From the NCBI RefSeq assembly GCF_029914245.1, contig NZ_JARYZI010000012.1:1-64000 (forward strand): a DNA stretch of 64,000 bases. The letters are read 5' to 3'. A model generated the notes under the pieces. It was given only the letters and a program-made list of their open reading frames with translations. It was not told where the DNA came from and searched no databases. Origin of the DNA: Fusibacter bizertensis. Lineage in GTDB: Bacteria; Bacillota; Clostridia; Peptostreptococcales; Acidaminobacteraceae. The translations under genes were made by a program, and so were the position numbers. Shown piece by piece: positions 26,692 through 34,638 of this stretch; position 1 is the first letter of the stretch; each line of letters starts with the position of its first letter.

Positions 26692-27027
26692 TTATGGAGT
26701 TACTACTATTCTCCCCCATACTCCATCAGTTGGTACTAATGTTAAAGTAACATCTTTAACATTAATTGTTATTTCAGCTTCAGTACCAGCCGCACCATCA
26801 ACATAGGTAGTTGGCCAAGTTCCAGAAGTTTTATCAACTGAATATATTTGCCAAGCACTATTTACAGTTCTAATAGTAGCATCTTCAGCCGCTGTTTGAG
26901 CTTTTCCTGTTACATCCGTAAACCTAGGAATAGCTATCGCTGCCAAAATCCCCAAAATTGCAATTACCACGATCAATTCAATCAATGTAAAACCTTTTTT
27001 TCTTTTTTTGTTTAAAGCTTTCATCAT
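26692..27027 (-). CDS. pilA: major type IV pilin
   Basis: The start is placed at 27027, where AGGAGG is 9 bases upstream, giving MMKALNKKRKKGFTLIE and a 111-residue precursor; the frame also extends upstream without a ribosome site. The leader ends KKG, and the mature protein begins FTLIELIVVIAILGILAAIA, the canonical class III helix with Glu5. After cleavage only about 98 residues remain, a compact pilin like PilA of Geobacter or the Clostridium pilins. The C-terminal part is beta-rich with no cysteine pair. It is the first pilin after pilC and is followed by strong RNA hairpins, both of which suit the major subunit. Confidence 0.88.
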   Translation of the reverse strand: MMKALNKKRKKGFTLIELIVVIAILGILAAIAIPRFTDVTGKAQTAAEDATIRTVNSAWQIYSVDKTSGTWPTTYVDGAAGTEAEITINVKDVTLTLVPTDGVWGRIVVTP

Positions 27028-27098
27028 GTGTTTCTTCCTCCTTAACATTATTAGTATCTTTGGCATCTTTATGCCTCTATATTTTATGCTTTACGCTA

Positions 27099-28319
27099 TT
27101 ACACCGACATGTTTGAATACATATCAAACATAGGCAGTAACATCGCAATAACAATAAAACCAACAATTAGTGCCATAACGATGATCATTACAGGTTCAAT
27201 AAAACTGATCATCTTACTGATGGCTGCATCAAGTTCTTCATCATAATAGTCCGCTGTTTTAGAGAGCATCTCTTCAAGCGCACCAGACTCTTCGCCGATG
27301 TTGACCATGCTGATCATCATCGGTGGAAATACACCAACTTTTTTCAGAAGTGAACTAAGAACAATTCCTTTTTTTATATCTTCAGAAACCACGTAGATGC
27401 CATCGATCACCACTTGGTTCCCTGTAACTTGCGCAGAAGTCTCAAGTGCCTGGATAATAGGGATCCCACTGGCAAGTAGTGTTGATAGTGTTCTTGTAAA
27501 TCGCGAGGTTGCTATTTTAGCAATAGACGTCTTTATAATAGGCATTTTAAGTTTTAACCTATCAAAGAACCTTTTTCCTTCTACCGACTTGCCTATGCGC
27601 CTAACTGCATAAGTAACTGCTATAATCACGCCTAAAAAAATGTACCAATAAGCTTGCAACGCATCACTCAAACCCATAACTATACGGGTTGGAAGGGGAA
27701 GGGCATCGCCCGTTTGATTGAACATGGTTATAAACGTCGGCAAGACAAAAGTTAGCATAAATACCACTACAACCACTACAAGTACACTTAAAATAGTTGG
27801 ATACATCATTGCACTTTTAACCTTCGAATTAATACGGTTCTCTTTCGTATAATGTTCTGACATTTTAAGCAGTACATTGTCAAGATTACCTGTAAGTTCA
27901 CCCGCTTCAACCATGCTTATCAGTAGTGAGGGAAACACTTTAGGATGTTGTTTCATACTTACTGATAATATATCCCCTTTTTGCACTTGTGTTGCCATCT
28001 GCTTAACTGTTTTTGCAAGTGTTACATTTTCAGTCTGTGCACCAAGTACATCTAGTGATGTGAGCAGTGGCATACCAGCATTGAGCATGGTGTGCATCTG
28101 CTTACAAAAGATTGAGATGTCGTTGACTTTTACTTTCTTTTGAAAAAGTTCAATTTGAGCTATATCATTTCCTTTTTCTTCTTCAATGTTCACAGCAACT
28201 GGTCTGTGTCCTTTTGAACGGATCAAGTTTATAATCTCACCTTTTGATTCAGCTCTATAGACGGTTTCAATCACTCGACCTCTGAGGTCGATTTCTTTAC
28301 ATCTGTAAACGCTAACCAT
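27099..28319 (-). CDS. pilC: type IV pilus inner-membrane platform protein PilC
   Basis: PilC/GspF is the polytopic platform on which the PilB and PilT motors act. The 406 residues contain two T2SSF domains: the first around SIFCKQMHTMLNAGMPLLTS and the second around TRFTRTLSTLLASGIPIIQA. Each is followed by membrane helices (SVLVVVVVVFMLTFVLPTFI; IIVMALIVGFIVIAMLLPMF). It lies between pilT and pilA, with the ribosome site GAGGGGGAG before the ATG. Confidence 0.94.
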   Translation of the reverse strand: MVSVYRCKEIDLRGRVIETVYRAESKGEIINLIRSKGHRPVAVNIEEEKGNDIAQIELFQKKVKVNDISIFCKQMHTMLNAGMPLLTSLDVLGAQTENVTLAKTVKQMATQVQKGDILSVSMKQHPKVFPSLLISMVEAGELTGNLDNVLLKMSEHYTKENRINSKVKSAMMYPTILSVLVVVVVVFMLTFVLPTFITMFNQTGDALPLPTRIVMGLSDALQAYWYIFLGVIIAVTYAVRRIGKSVEGKRFFDRLKLKMPIIKTSIAKIATSRFTRTLSTLLASGIPIIQALETSAQVTGNQVVIDGIYVVSEDIKKGIVLSSLLKKVGVFPPMMISMVNIGEESGALEEMLSKTADYYDEELDAAISKMISFIEPVMIIVMALIVGFIVIAMLLPMFDMYSNMSV

Positions 28320-28342
28320 AATGCTCCCCCTCTTGTCTAAGT

Positions 28343-29401
28343 TTATAGATAACCGATCTGTTTCATCAACGCATCACTATCAACCGCATATTTACGTAGT
28401 GTTGCTTGGTCAATAATTCTCTTTTTGTAAAGGTCAAGTAGCGAAGCATCCATGGTCTGCATCCCTTGACTTGATCCTGTTTGTATTACAGTTTGCATCT
28501 GATGCGTTTTACCTTCTCGTATCAAGTTTCTAATGGCAGTGTTTGCTATCATAATTTCAAATGCTGCCACCCTACCAGTGCCATCGACTTTAGGTAGAAT
28601 TTGTTGTGATACTACCGCTTCTAGCACCGAGGCTAATTGAATCCTAATTTGTTGTTGTTGATGTGGAGGAAAAACATCAATGATACGATCAATTGTCTTA
28701 GCTGCACCAATTGTATGTAGTGTCGAAAGTACGAGGTGTCCAGTTTCCGCTGCAGTTATAGCTGTAGAAATCGTCTCAAGGTCACGCATCTCTCCCACTT
28801 GAATGACATCGGGATCTTGTCTCAATGCTGCTCTGAGTGCATTTGCAAAACTATGAGAATCATTTCCGATTTCTCTCTGATTGATTATACTTAAGTCGTG
28901 CTTGTGCAGATATTCAATTGGATCTTCAATCGTGATGATATGTTCATTTCGTGTGTGGTTCATATAATCAAGCATAGAAGCTAAAGTCGTAGACTTACCA
29001 CTCCCAGTTGGTCCCGTTACAAGTATCAAGCCTCTTTGTTTTGACGCTAACTCCTTAAGCACAGAAGGCAATCTCAAAGCCTCCATAGAAGGAATGCTTA
29101 GTGCAACTACACGTAGTGCCATGCTTGCACTTCCCCTTTGCTTATAGATGTTAACTCTGAATCTTCCTAAACTTGGATAAGAATATGAAAAATCAAGTTC
29201 ACCTTTCTTCTCAAAAGCAAGCCTTTGCTCATCCGTCAGCATCGCTCTGATAATTCGATGTGTATCTTCTGGCATCAACCTTGTTTCATTCATCCTTATG
29301 AGTTTGCCATTGACGCGCATAATAGGAGGAGATGCCACTGTGATATGCACGTCTGATGCACCTGCTTCTGTTGCGATTCTTAGTAATTCTAAAATTTCCA
29401 T
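28343..29401 (-). CDS. pilT: twitching-motility ATPase PilT, first copy
   Basis: This 352-residue retraction motor has ASDVHITVASPPIMRVNG near the N terminus, Walker A GPTGSGKSTT, the Asp box TIEDPIEYLHKHD, Walker B QDPDVIQVGEMRD, the His box TGHLVLSTLHT and AIRNLIRE near the C terminus. It sits in the usual pilB-pilT-pilC order and is therefore the likely main PilT. The copy at 20249-21301 has the same motifs and domain layout. Confidence 0.94.
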   Translation of the reverse strand: MEILELLRIATEAGASDVHITVASPPIMRVNGKLIRMNETRLMPEDTHRIIRAMLTDEQRLAFEKKGELDFSYSYPSLGRFRVNIYKQRGSASMALRVVALSIPSMEALRLPSVLKELASKQRGLILVTGPTGSGKSTTLASMLDYMNHTRNEHIITIEDPIEYLHKHDLSIINQREIGNDSHSFANALRAALRQDPDVIQVGEMRDLETISTAITAAETGHLVLSTLHTIGAAKTIDRIIDVFPPHQQQQIRIQLASVLEAVVSQQILPKVDGTGRVAAFEIMIANTAIRNLIREGKTHQMQTVIQTGSSQGMQTMDASLLDLYKKRIIDQATLRKYAVDSDALMKQIGYL

Positions 29402-29467
29402 AAAAACCTCGTCTATTTTTATATTACTTTTAAGTTCTTACTTTATATATCGGCACAAAAGTCAAAA

Positions 29468-31153
29468 CTACTCATCAAAACTAAAAGTCATTCGCATCAT
29501 TTCATCTATTGTTGTGATGCCCTCTTTTACAAGTGACTTACAAGTTTCATTTAAAGTAGTCATTCCCTTGCTAATAGCTTTTTGTTTGATGAGGTCAGCT
29601 TGCTTGCCAGAACTGATCATATTACGTATGTCTCTGTCTACAACTAAAACTTCATGAATTGCAGTTCTTCCAGAGTAACCAGTATGGTTACACGAGTTAC
29701 ATCCAGCACCCACTGAAAGTTCTAAGGCTTCACTTTCAGGTAAACCTAAAATTTTAAGTTCTGAGACTGTAGCTGGCTTGGTTGTTTTACACTTTAAACA
29801 AATCTTCTTTACCAATCGCTGCGCGATGACACCAACAGTTGCCGAACTGACAAGATAGTTCTCAATCCCCATATCTTCAAGTCTCGATATAGTACTTACC
29901 GTATCGTTGGTATGAATCGTAGATAAAACAATATGTCCTGTTATCGCAGCTCTTACCGCTATCTCAGCAGTCTCAGCATCACGTATTTCACCTACCATTA
30001 CTATATCTGGGTCTTGCCTTAATATGGATCTAAGACCGTTTGCAAATGTTAATCCCGCTTTGACATTAACCTGTACTTGGTTGATGCCCTCTAGTCTATA
30101 TTCAACAGGATCTTCAACGGTGATGATGTTTTTAGTTTCTCTGTTGAGTTCTTTTAATAGCGTGTATAAAGTTGTCGTTTTTCCACTACCAGTTGGTCCT
30201 GTAACTAATACAATCCCTTCAGGTACTTTCATGATTTTGTTAACAAGTTCTAAATTCTGCTCACTAAATCCAAGTTCTTCTTTAGTAACCACTAAACCTG
30301 ACCGATCAAGTAGTCTAATAACTATTTTTTCACCATATACGGTAGGTAATATGGAGATCCTCATATCAATAGGCATACCATCTATTACAGTTTCCACACG
30401 ACCATCTTGTGGTAATCTTTTTTCAGAAATATTGAGCTTACCCATAATTTTTATACGAGTAACAATAGCAGAATGTGTAGATTTGGCAGGCGTCATTACT
30501 TCTCTAAGTTCACCGTCAACTCTATAACGAATACGTAAATGTTTTTCATAAGGCTCTATATGAATATCACTTGCTTTACTCTTTACCGCTTGCGTAATAA
30601 TCGTATTCACTAGTCTTACCATGGGAGAATTAACAACGTCAGCGTCCTCTTCTTCAGTATCCTCTTCTGTAAAACCAGATTGTGATCTAAAGTCTTCTAC
30701 AGCTTTTTCTGCACGCTCTGAAGCATCATAATATCGATTAATTGCTCTTGCAATATCTTGCTGAGCACTGATGACAATATCGAGTTCAATCCCAGTAATA
30801 ATACGGATATCATCTTTAGCAATCATATCCAGTGGGTCAACCATAGCAACAGTTAATCTGTTTTTCTCTAGTTTGATAGGTATCGCCATGTGTTTTCTGG
30901 CAAGTGATTCACTGATCAATTTTGGGACTTTAGGGTCAATATAGATATTGTTTATATCAAGATATGGAATCTGGTATTGTTCTTCAAGCACACGAAAAAG
31001 CTGTTCTTCATTTAACCAACCTTGTGTAATCAAGACAGCACCTAGCTTTTGACCTGTTCCTTTTTGAAGTTCCAACGCTTTTTGAAGTTGTTCTTCAACA
31101 ATTATTCCGTTATTTACGAGTATATCACCGAGTCTCATCTTATACCTGATCAT
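29468..31153 (-). CDS. pilB: type IV pilus extension ATPase PilB with tandem MshEN motifs
   Basis: PilB is the cytosolic hexameric ATPase that drives pilus extension. The N terminus carries two MshEN-type c-di-GMP-binding motifs: RLGDILVNNG... L...LELQ (7-30) and KLGAVLITQG... L...LEEQ (36-59), which follow the RLGxxL-x3-G-x6-L-x3-L-x2-Q pattern. The motor core has DIHIEPYEKHLRIRYRVDG, Walker A GPTGSGKTTT, TVEDPVEYRLEG, Walker B QDPDIVMVGEIRD, TGHIVLSTIHTND and the zinc tetracysteine CLKCKTT...CNSCNH. It is 561 residues. It is the first gene downstream of a c-di-GMP riboswitch, so c-di-GMP may control both its synthesis and its activity. Confidence 0.95.
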   Translation of the reverse strand: MIRYKMRLGDILVNNGIIVEEQLQKALELQKGTGQKLGAVLITQGWLNEEQLFRVLEEQYQIPYLDINNIYIDPKVPKLISESLARKHMAIPIKLEKNRLTVAMVDPLDMIAKDDIRIITGIELDIVISAQQDIARAINRYYDASERAEKAVEDFRSQSGFTEEDTEEEDADVVNSPMVRLVNTIITQAVKSKASDIHIEPYEKHLRIRYRVDGELREVMTPAKSTHSAIVTRIKIMGKLNISEKRLPQDGRVETVIDGMPIDMRISILPTVYGEKIVIRLLDRSGLVVTKEELGFSEQNLELVNKIMKVPEGIVLVTGPTGSGKTTTLYTLLKELNRETKNIITVEDPVEYRLEGINQVQVNVKAGLTFANGLRSILRQDPDIVMVGEIRDAETAEIAVRAAITGHIVLSTIHTNDTVSTISRLEDMGIENYLVSSATVGVIAQRLVKKICLKCKTTKPATVSELKILGLPESEALELSVGAGCNSCNHTGYSGRTAIHEVLVVDRDIRNMISSGKQADLIKQKAISKGMTTLNETCKSLVKEGITTIDEMMRMTFSFDE

Positions 31154-31227
31154 AAATTATTATTTCCTCATCTATATTTTCTGTAGTTTACTTTCCCTAT
31201 AAACGACGAAACGGCTAGCTGATCAAT

Positions 31228-31253
31228 CTAGTAATAGATTAAACAATTACTAG
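31228..31253 (-). other. hairpin in the pilB leader downstream of the riboswitch
   Basis: CTAGTAAT (31228-31235) and ATTACTAG (31246-31253) form a perfect 8-bp stem with a 10-base loop, between the riboswitch terminator and the pilB ribosome site. No T run follows. The rest of 31154-31350 shows nothing I can name beyond an isolated TATAAT (minus strand, 31296-31301) without a matched -35. Confidence 0.4.
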
Positions 31254-31350
31254 TCATTCGAACAGTGCCATTCGTCATTTGTCATTGACAAAATCATTAT
31301 ATACTTACATAAAAACGCTAACAGCAAATTCTAAATTTATCTTGTAAAAT

Positions 31351-31380
31351 AGAAAAAACTGCAGTAATTATACTGCAGTT
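31351..31380 (-). terminator. riboswitch-controlled terminator upstream of pilB
   Basis: On the minus strand AACTGCAGTA and TACTGCAGTT (31357-31380) form a perfect 10-bp stem with a 4-base loop, followed by TTTTTT. It directly follows the c-di-GMP aptamer. The first four bases of its 5' arm (AACT) could instead close the aptamer by pairing with AGTT, so the two folds compete. Confidence 0.85.
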
Positions 31381-31448
31381 GAACGATCGTAGCACTAAAG
31401 CCTTAGACTTCTAACTTTGCGTCCTGCATTTTCATGCAGTTTGCCAAA
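31377..31448 (-). ncRNA. c-di-GMP-I (GEMM) riboswitch
   Basis: The minus strand carries the GEMM-I signatures in order: GGCAAAC (up to 31445), a P2 stem CTGCAT-GAAA-ATGCAG with the GAAA tetraloop, the invariant GGACGCAAAG, then GTCTAAGG and CTACGATCGTTC, which form the tetraloop-receptor side of the second helix. It lies 20-odd bases after a good promoter and just before a terminator, about 225 bases upstream of pilB. Because aptamer closure and terminator share bases, ligand binding would be expected to disrupt the terminator and switch the pilus operon on. The direction is inferred; the aptamer identity is clear. Confidence 0.93.
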
Positions 31449-31470
31449 ATATTCATTTATATTAATTAAG

Positions 31471-31499
31471 ATTATACACTATTCGTATTTCCTTGTAAA
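31471..31499 (-). promoter_or_regulatory. promoter of the pilus operon
   Basis: On the minus strand TTTACA (31494-31499), exactly 17 bases, then consensus TATAAT (31471-31476). It lies between the pilD stop codon and the riboswitch, so pilB onward is a transcription unit separate from pilD. Confidence 0.85.
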
Positions 31500-31584
31500 T
31501 GCTAGATGTGGGGATTTAACAGCAATTTATTTGAAAATTTACACAACAATTCGTGTTCATAAATTAAAACAATACACGAGATTA

Positions 31585-32382
31585 TTATTGTTTGTATAAA
31601 AACGCTAAAATTGATACCCCATAAAAAACTGAGACAAAAGTACCAATAACGATAAAAGGAGCAAATGGGATATAATCTTTGCTGCTTTTCTTGAAAGCAA
31701 AAATCCATATTAATCCAAAAATTCCGCCTAGGAAAAATGCAATCCATATACTTAAAAGAGATAGTTTCCATCCTATGAAAAGTCCTATAACAGTATAGAT
31801 TTTAACATCTCCCATCCCAAGTCCACTCTTTTTTAGAATCAGCAAGGAACCGAAAAGAAAAAGGAACATTAAAACTGTAGGCACTAATACCCCATATAAA
31901 GGTGCTAACTTTTCACTTGATTGATATATAGGATATGTCCAAAGTAAATGATATAAAACAGGAAAAACGCTAGAAATCAAACCAAAAATCACAACTTTGT
32001 TTGGAATAATTTTATGGTCTAGGTCAATAAAAAACACAACCGTCATAATTGAAAAGAATAGCCAAAATATAAGTGTCAGTAGTGATAGCTCAAACTTTAA
32101 ATAAGTAAGCAAAAATATGATCCCAACCAAAAGTTCTACAATAGTATATCTCACAGAAATTTTTGAATGACATTTTTTACATCTTCCTCTTAAGAATAAC
32201 CAACTAATAATAGGGACTAACTCACTACCCGATAAAGTATGACCACAATTGCCACATCTCGACCTTGGCTTAACAATACTCATCCCAGCAGGTATTCTAT
32301 AGATACAAACATTTAAAAAAGAACCAATGACAGTACCTAATATAAAAGTTAATACTAAAAAATATACGTCAAAAAAATTCAT
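31585..32382 (-). CDS. pilD: prepilin peptidase/N-methyltransferase PilD
   Basis: This polytopic membrane enzyme cuts prepilin leaders and methylates the new N terminus. The N-terminal domain has the hallmark GSFLNVCIYRIP and a zinc site of two C-x2-C pairs (CGNC, CKKC). The peptidase part has catalytic aspartates in FFIDLDHKIIPN and in GLGMGDVK. It has 265 residues, the normal full length. It precedes the pilus operon but is separated from pilB by that operon's own promoter and riboswitch, so its expression need not follow c-di-GMP. Confidence 0.94.
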   Translation of the reverse strand: MNFFDVYFLVLTFILGTVIGSFLNVCIYRIPAGMSIVKPRSRCGNCGHTLSGSELVPIISWLFLRGRCKKCHSKISVRYTIVELLVGIIFLLTYLKFELSLLTLIFWLFFSIMTVVFFIDLDHKIIPNKVVIFGLISSVFPVLYHLLWTYPIYQSSEKLAPLYGVLVPTVLMFLFLFGSLLILKKSGLGMGDVKIYTVIGLFIGWKLSLLSIWIAFFLGGIFGLIWIFAFKKSSKDYIPFAPFIVIGTFVSVFYGVSILAFLYKQ

Positions 32383-32546
32383 GTTGAAACCACCTCTGCT
32401 TTTAATAATTAAATGCTTCCTCTGTCATAATAACACATTGATCGAATTAATTTATCCTTAATTTATTTTTAATGTATTTAAAGTATCTATTTAAGCAAAT
32501 ATGGGTATAATAAACCATATGAGTCACCACACTATTGGGAGGATTT

Positions 32547-33473
32547 ATGCAAGACTTTGATAAATTAGATGATCTCGCAAAAGAAATGGCACAAAGGGAT
32601 TATTTGATAAAAAAACGAAAACATTTAGCAGAAGAACTCAACCAATTGTCACAGGAAGAGATCCGTTTGCAATCACAGTTAAAAAAGGAGACACACGATT
32701 ATAAAAGCATAGAAAATCTTTCCGTAAAACGGCTTTTAAAACTTTTTGATGAACAATATGAAGAGATGATGGATAAAGAATATCGTGAGATGAAAATTGC
32801 TGAGTATAAGCACGATTCATTAATTGAAAAAATGCAAACAGCTCAAGACGAAATCGTGGGAATTACAGAACTTTTGAAAAACTACACCACTATCGAATCA
32901 GAATATAAAACGCTTTTAAATGCTAAGCGTGTATGGGCTACTTCCAACGGGCACATGGAAATAGACAATTTTGAGAGTGAGCTCATACTACTTAAGGGAA
33001 AACAAAAAGAAATTGAAGAAGCAATTAATGCATGTAAACAGCTCATTTTGAGTTTAGAAAATGCCAGAGAGGATTTATCTTCTGCTCAAAGCTGGGGAAT
33101 GTTTGATATACTTGGAGGTGGGCTAATACCAGCATCAGTAAAACATGATTATCTAAAACGCGCTTCACAGTATATTAAAGATTCTAGTGATAAAGCAGTT
33201 ACTTTAACCCGTGAATTACTGGATCTAAAAACATACTTTAGTATCGAAAGATTAGAAGTAGATGCTTTAACGCATACTTTCGATACGTTTTTTGATAGTG
33301 TTTTATCCGATCTAAACATTCAAGAACAAATTGACAAAGCCTATCTTTCTATTTGTAATAACCATGCGCATGCAGAAGCTTTGATGAAACTTCTAGATGA
33401 ACTTAAAATAGATAATGATGAACGCATGAATCAGTTAAAGCAAAAAAGAGAAAAAGTGCTTATATCATTATAA
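32547..33473 (+). CDS. cytosolic coiled-coil protein, function unknown
   Basis: I do not recognise a named family. The start is the ATG at 32547, 5 bases after GGGAGG; a TTG 12 bases earlier would sit upstream of that ribosome site. The 308 residues are almost wholly helical. There are long heptad-rich segments (about 15-55, 75-110, 150-180 and 285-305) and a short glycine-rich break WGMFDILGGGLIPASVKHDY near 190-210 that separates two helical halves. No signal peptide or membrane helix is seen. It is the only gene on its strand here, and its last codons overlap those of the convergent membrane protein. A structural or scaffold role is possible but unproven. Confidence 0.75.
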   Translation: MQDFDKLDDLAKEMAQRDYLIKKRKHLAEELNQLSQEEIRLQSQLKKETHDYKSIENLSVKRLLKLFDEQYEEMMDKEYREMKIAEYKHDSLIEKMQTAQDEIVGITELLKNYTTIESEYKTLLNAKRVWATSNGHMEIDNFESELILLKGKQKEIEEAINACKQLILSLENAREDLSSAQSWGMFDILGGGLIPASVKHDYLKRASQYIKDSSDKAVTLTRELLDLKTYFSIERLEVDALTHTFDTFFDSVLSDLNIQEQIDKAYLSICNNHAHAEALMKLLDELKIDNDERMNQLKQKREKVLISL

Positions 33474-33483
33474 TAAGCACTTT
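33453..33483. terminator. bidirectional terminator within two overlapping gene ends
   Basis: AAAGTGCTTAT and ATAAGCACTTT form an 11-bp stem with a 9-base loop. The minus strand continues into a T-rich tract. The hairpin encodes the final codons of both convergent genes, whose frames overlap by 6 bases. Confidence 0.75.
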
Positions 33484-34460
33484 GCAGCTCCTAGAGCAGA
33501 TTGATGCATGGCAGAAAGATAACTTTCATCTTTTATACCTAGTGATAAATTCCGCTGATATATATCTTTCAGCTTGTGTTTATCACTATTTTTATGTTCT
33601 ACTACATATTGAATTTCTACAAGCAGTTCTGAAAACTGTCTCAGTACCATTAAATCAGCAGCACCTTTGTCGTGTTTGATCCTAAACATAATTACATCCA
33701 ATAGGTAATGTGTAAAATCTCTAAGTTCCATTAAAGCACATTTGTATTGATCAAATGGTAACCCCTCAGCATCAAATTTTTTTATATCGCCAATTTGACC
33801 AATGACTAAATCAATATCAGCAAATAATCCAGTAATATCTTTTTTTAACTCTTTTAAGTCGCCTTTTTCCTCTTCGTTAATATATATCCCGACATAATTA
33901 GTCAAGCTCTCTACAATATATACAATTCTTTTTCTCAACATACTGTGGTAGAAAAATTTAGAAAAAAGGAAATTATAAAAAATTGCAATAGAGATACCAG
34001 CACCCAGTGCAAGTAATCTGAGTCTTAATGTGATAAGCATACTTGGCTCACCTAATGCATTAAGCTGAATATACTGCGTCATATAAATAGCTGTAAAGAT
34101 CGCAACTGGAGAAACAAAACGCCAATTGAACTTTAAAGAGATATACATAGTAAGTGCAACTCCCAGTGGAACCGTTAAAGCATTGACGCCAAAGATGCTT
34201 ACTAAAAGTGCAGTGACAACACCACCGAGGATACTTGCTTTTATTTGATCCAGACCGCTTTTGATCCCGATTATATTTACAGGTTCAAGTGTTAGCATCA
34301 TACCAAACAAAAGTGAAATCATATCTTTCCCAATAATTGAATGTGTATGAAATAATATGTAGCCAGTCATTATACTTAAGAAACCCTTTAAAACATACAG
34401 ATAAGAATCAAACAAAGTTGCTTGACGTCCAAGTCTTATCTTATTCCAAAAAAAACGCAT
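33468..34460 (-). CDS. FUSC/aromatic acid exporter-like membrane protein
   Basis: The 330-residue protein has about six hydrophobic helices in the first 175 residues, in two clusters. They start with SYLYVLKGFLSIMTGYILF and include the basic segment GIKSGLDQIKASILGGVVTA that is typical of FUSC/ArAE transporters. The C-terminal 150 residues are soluble and helical, with DLKELKKDITGLFADIDLVI. This is the layout of the Gram-positive ArAE_1 group of putative exporters. Substrate unknown. It is monocistronic and convergent with the coiled-coil gene. Confidence 0.7.
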   Translation of the reverse strand: MRFFWNKIRLGRQATLFDSYLYVLKGFLSIMTGYILFHTHSIIGKDMISLLFGMMLTLEPVNIIGIKSGLDQIKASILGGVVTALLVSIFGVNALTVPLGVALTMYISLKFNWRFVSPVAIFTAIYMTQYIQLNALGEPSMLITLRLRLLALGAGISIAIFYNFLFSKFFYHSMLRKRIVYIVESLTNYVGIYINEEEKGDLKELKKDITGLFADIDLVIGQIGDIKKFDAEGLPFDQYKCALMELRDFTHYLLDVIMFRIKHDKGAADLMVLRQFSELLVEIQYVVEHKNSDKHKLKDIYQRNLSLGIKDESYLSAMHQSALGAAKCLL

Positions 34461-34600
34461 ATATAGTAACTCCCCTAAATTATATTTAAATGATTAGTTG
34501 AAAACTTTACTTACCAATCAAAATACTCCTTAGCTGAATTGTACCTTACTCGTTTTACAGAAGCAATTTTTTTATAGAAAGTATACAATAAGAAAAAGAA

Positions 34601-34630
34601 AGAGGACCATCACATAGTGATTAATCCTCT
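34601..34630 (-). terminator. terminator after the Rossmann-MCP gene
   Basis: AGAGGA (34601-34606) and TCCTCT (34625-34630) with an inner ATCAC/GTGAT pairing form a stable stem that ends in a T-rich run (TTTCTTTTTCTT) on the minus strand. Confidence 0.8.
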
Positions 34631-34638
34631 AAATGTCT

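Noticed and set aside
30024-30527. 167-residue open frame antisense to pilB
   Set aside because: It runs opposite a conserved ATPase, has no ribosome site and shows low-complexity Ser/Leu composition typical of an antisense shadow.
31296-31301. TATAAT on the minus strand between the riboswitch terminator and pilB, a possible second promoter
   Set aside because: No -35 at acceptable spacing; it cannot be told from chance in A+T-rich sequence.
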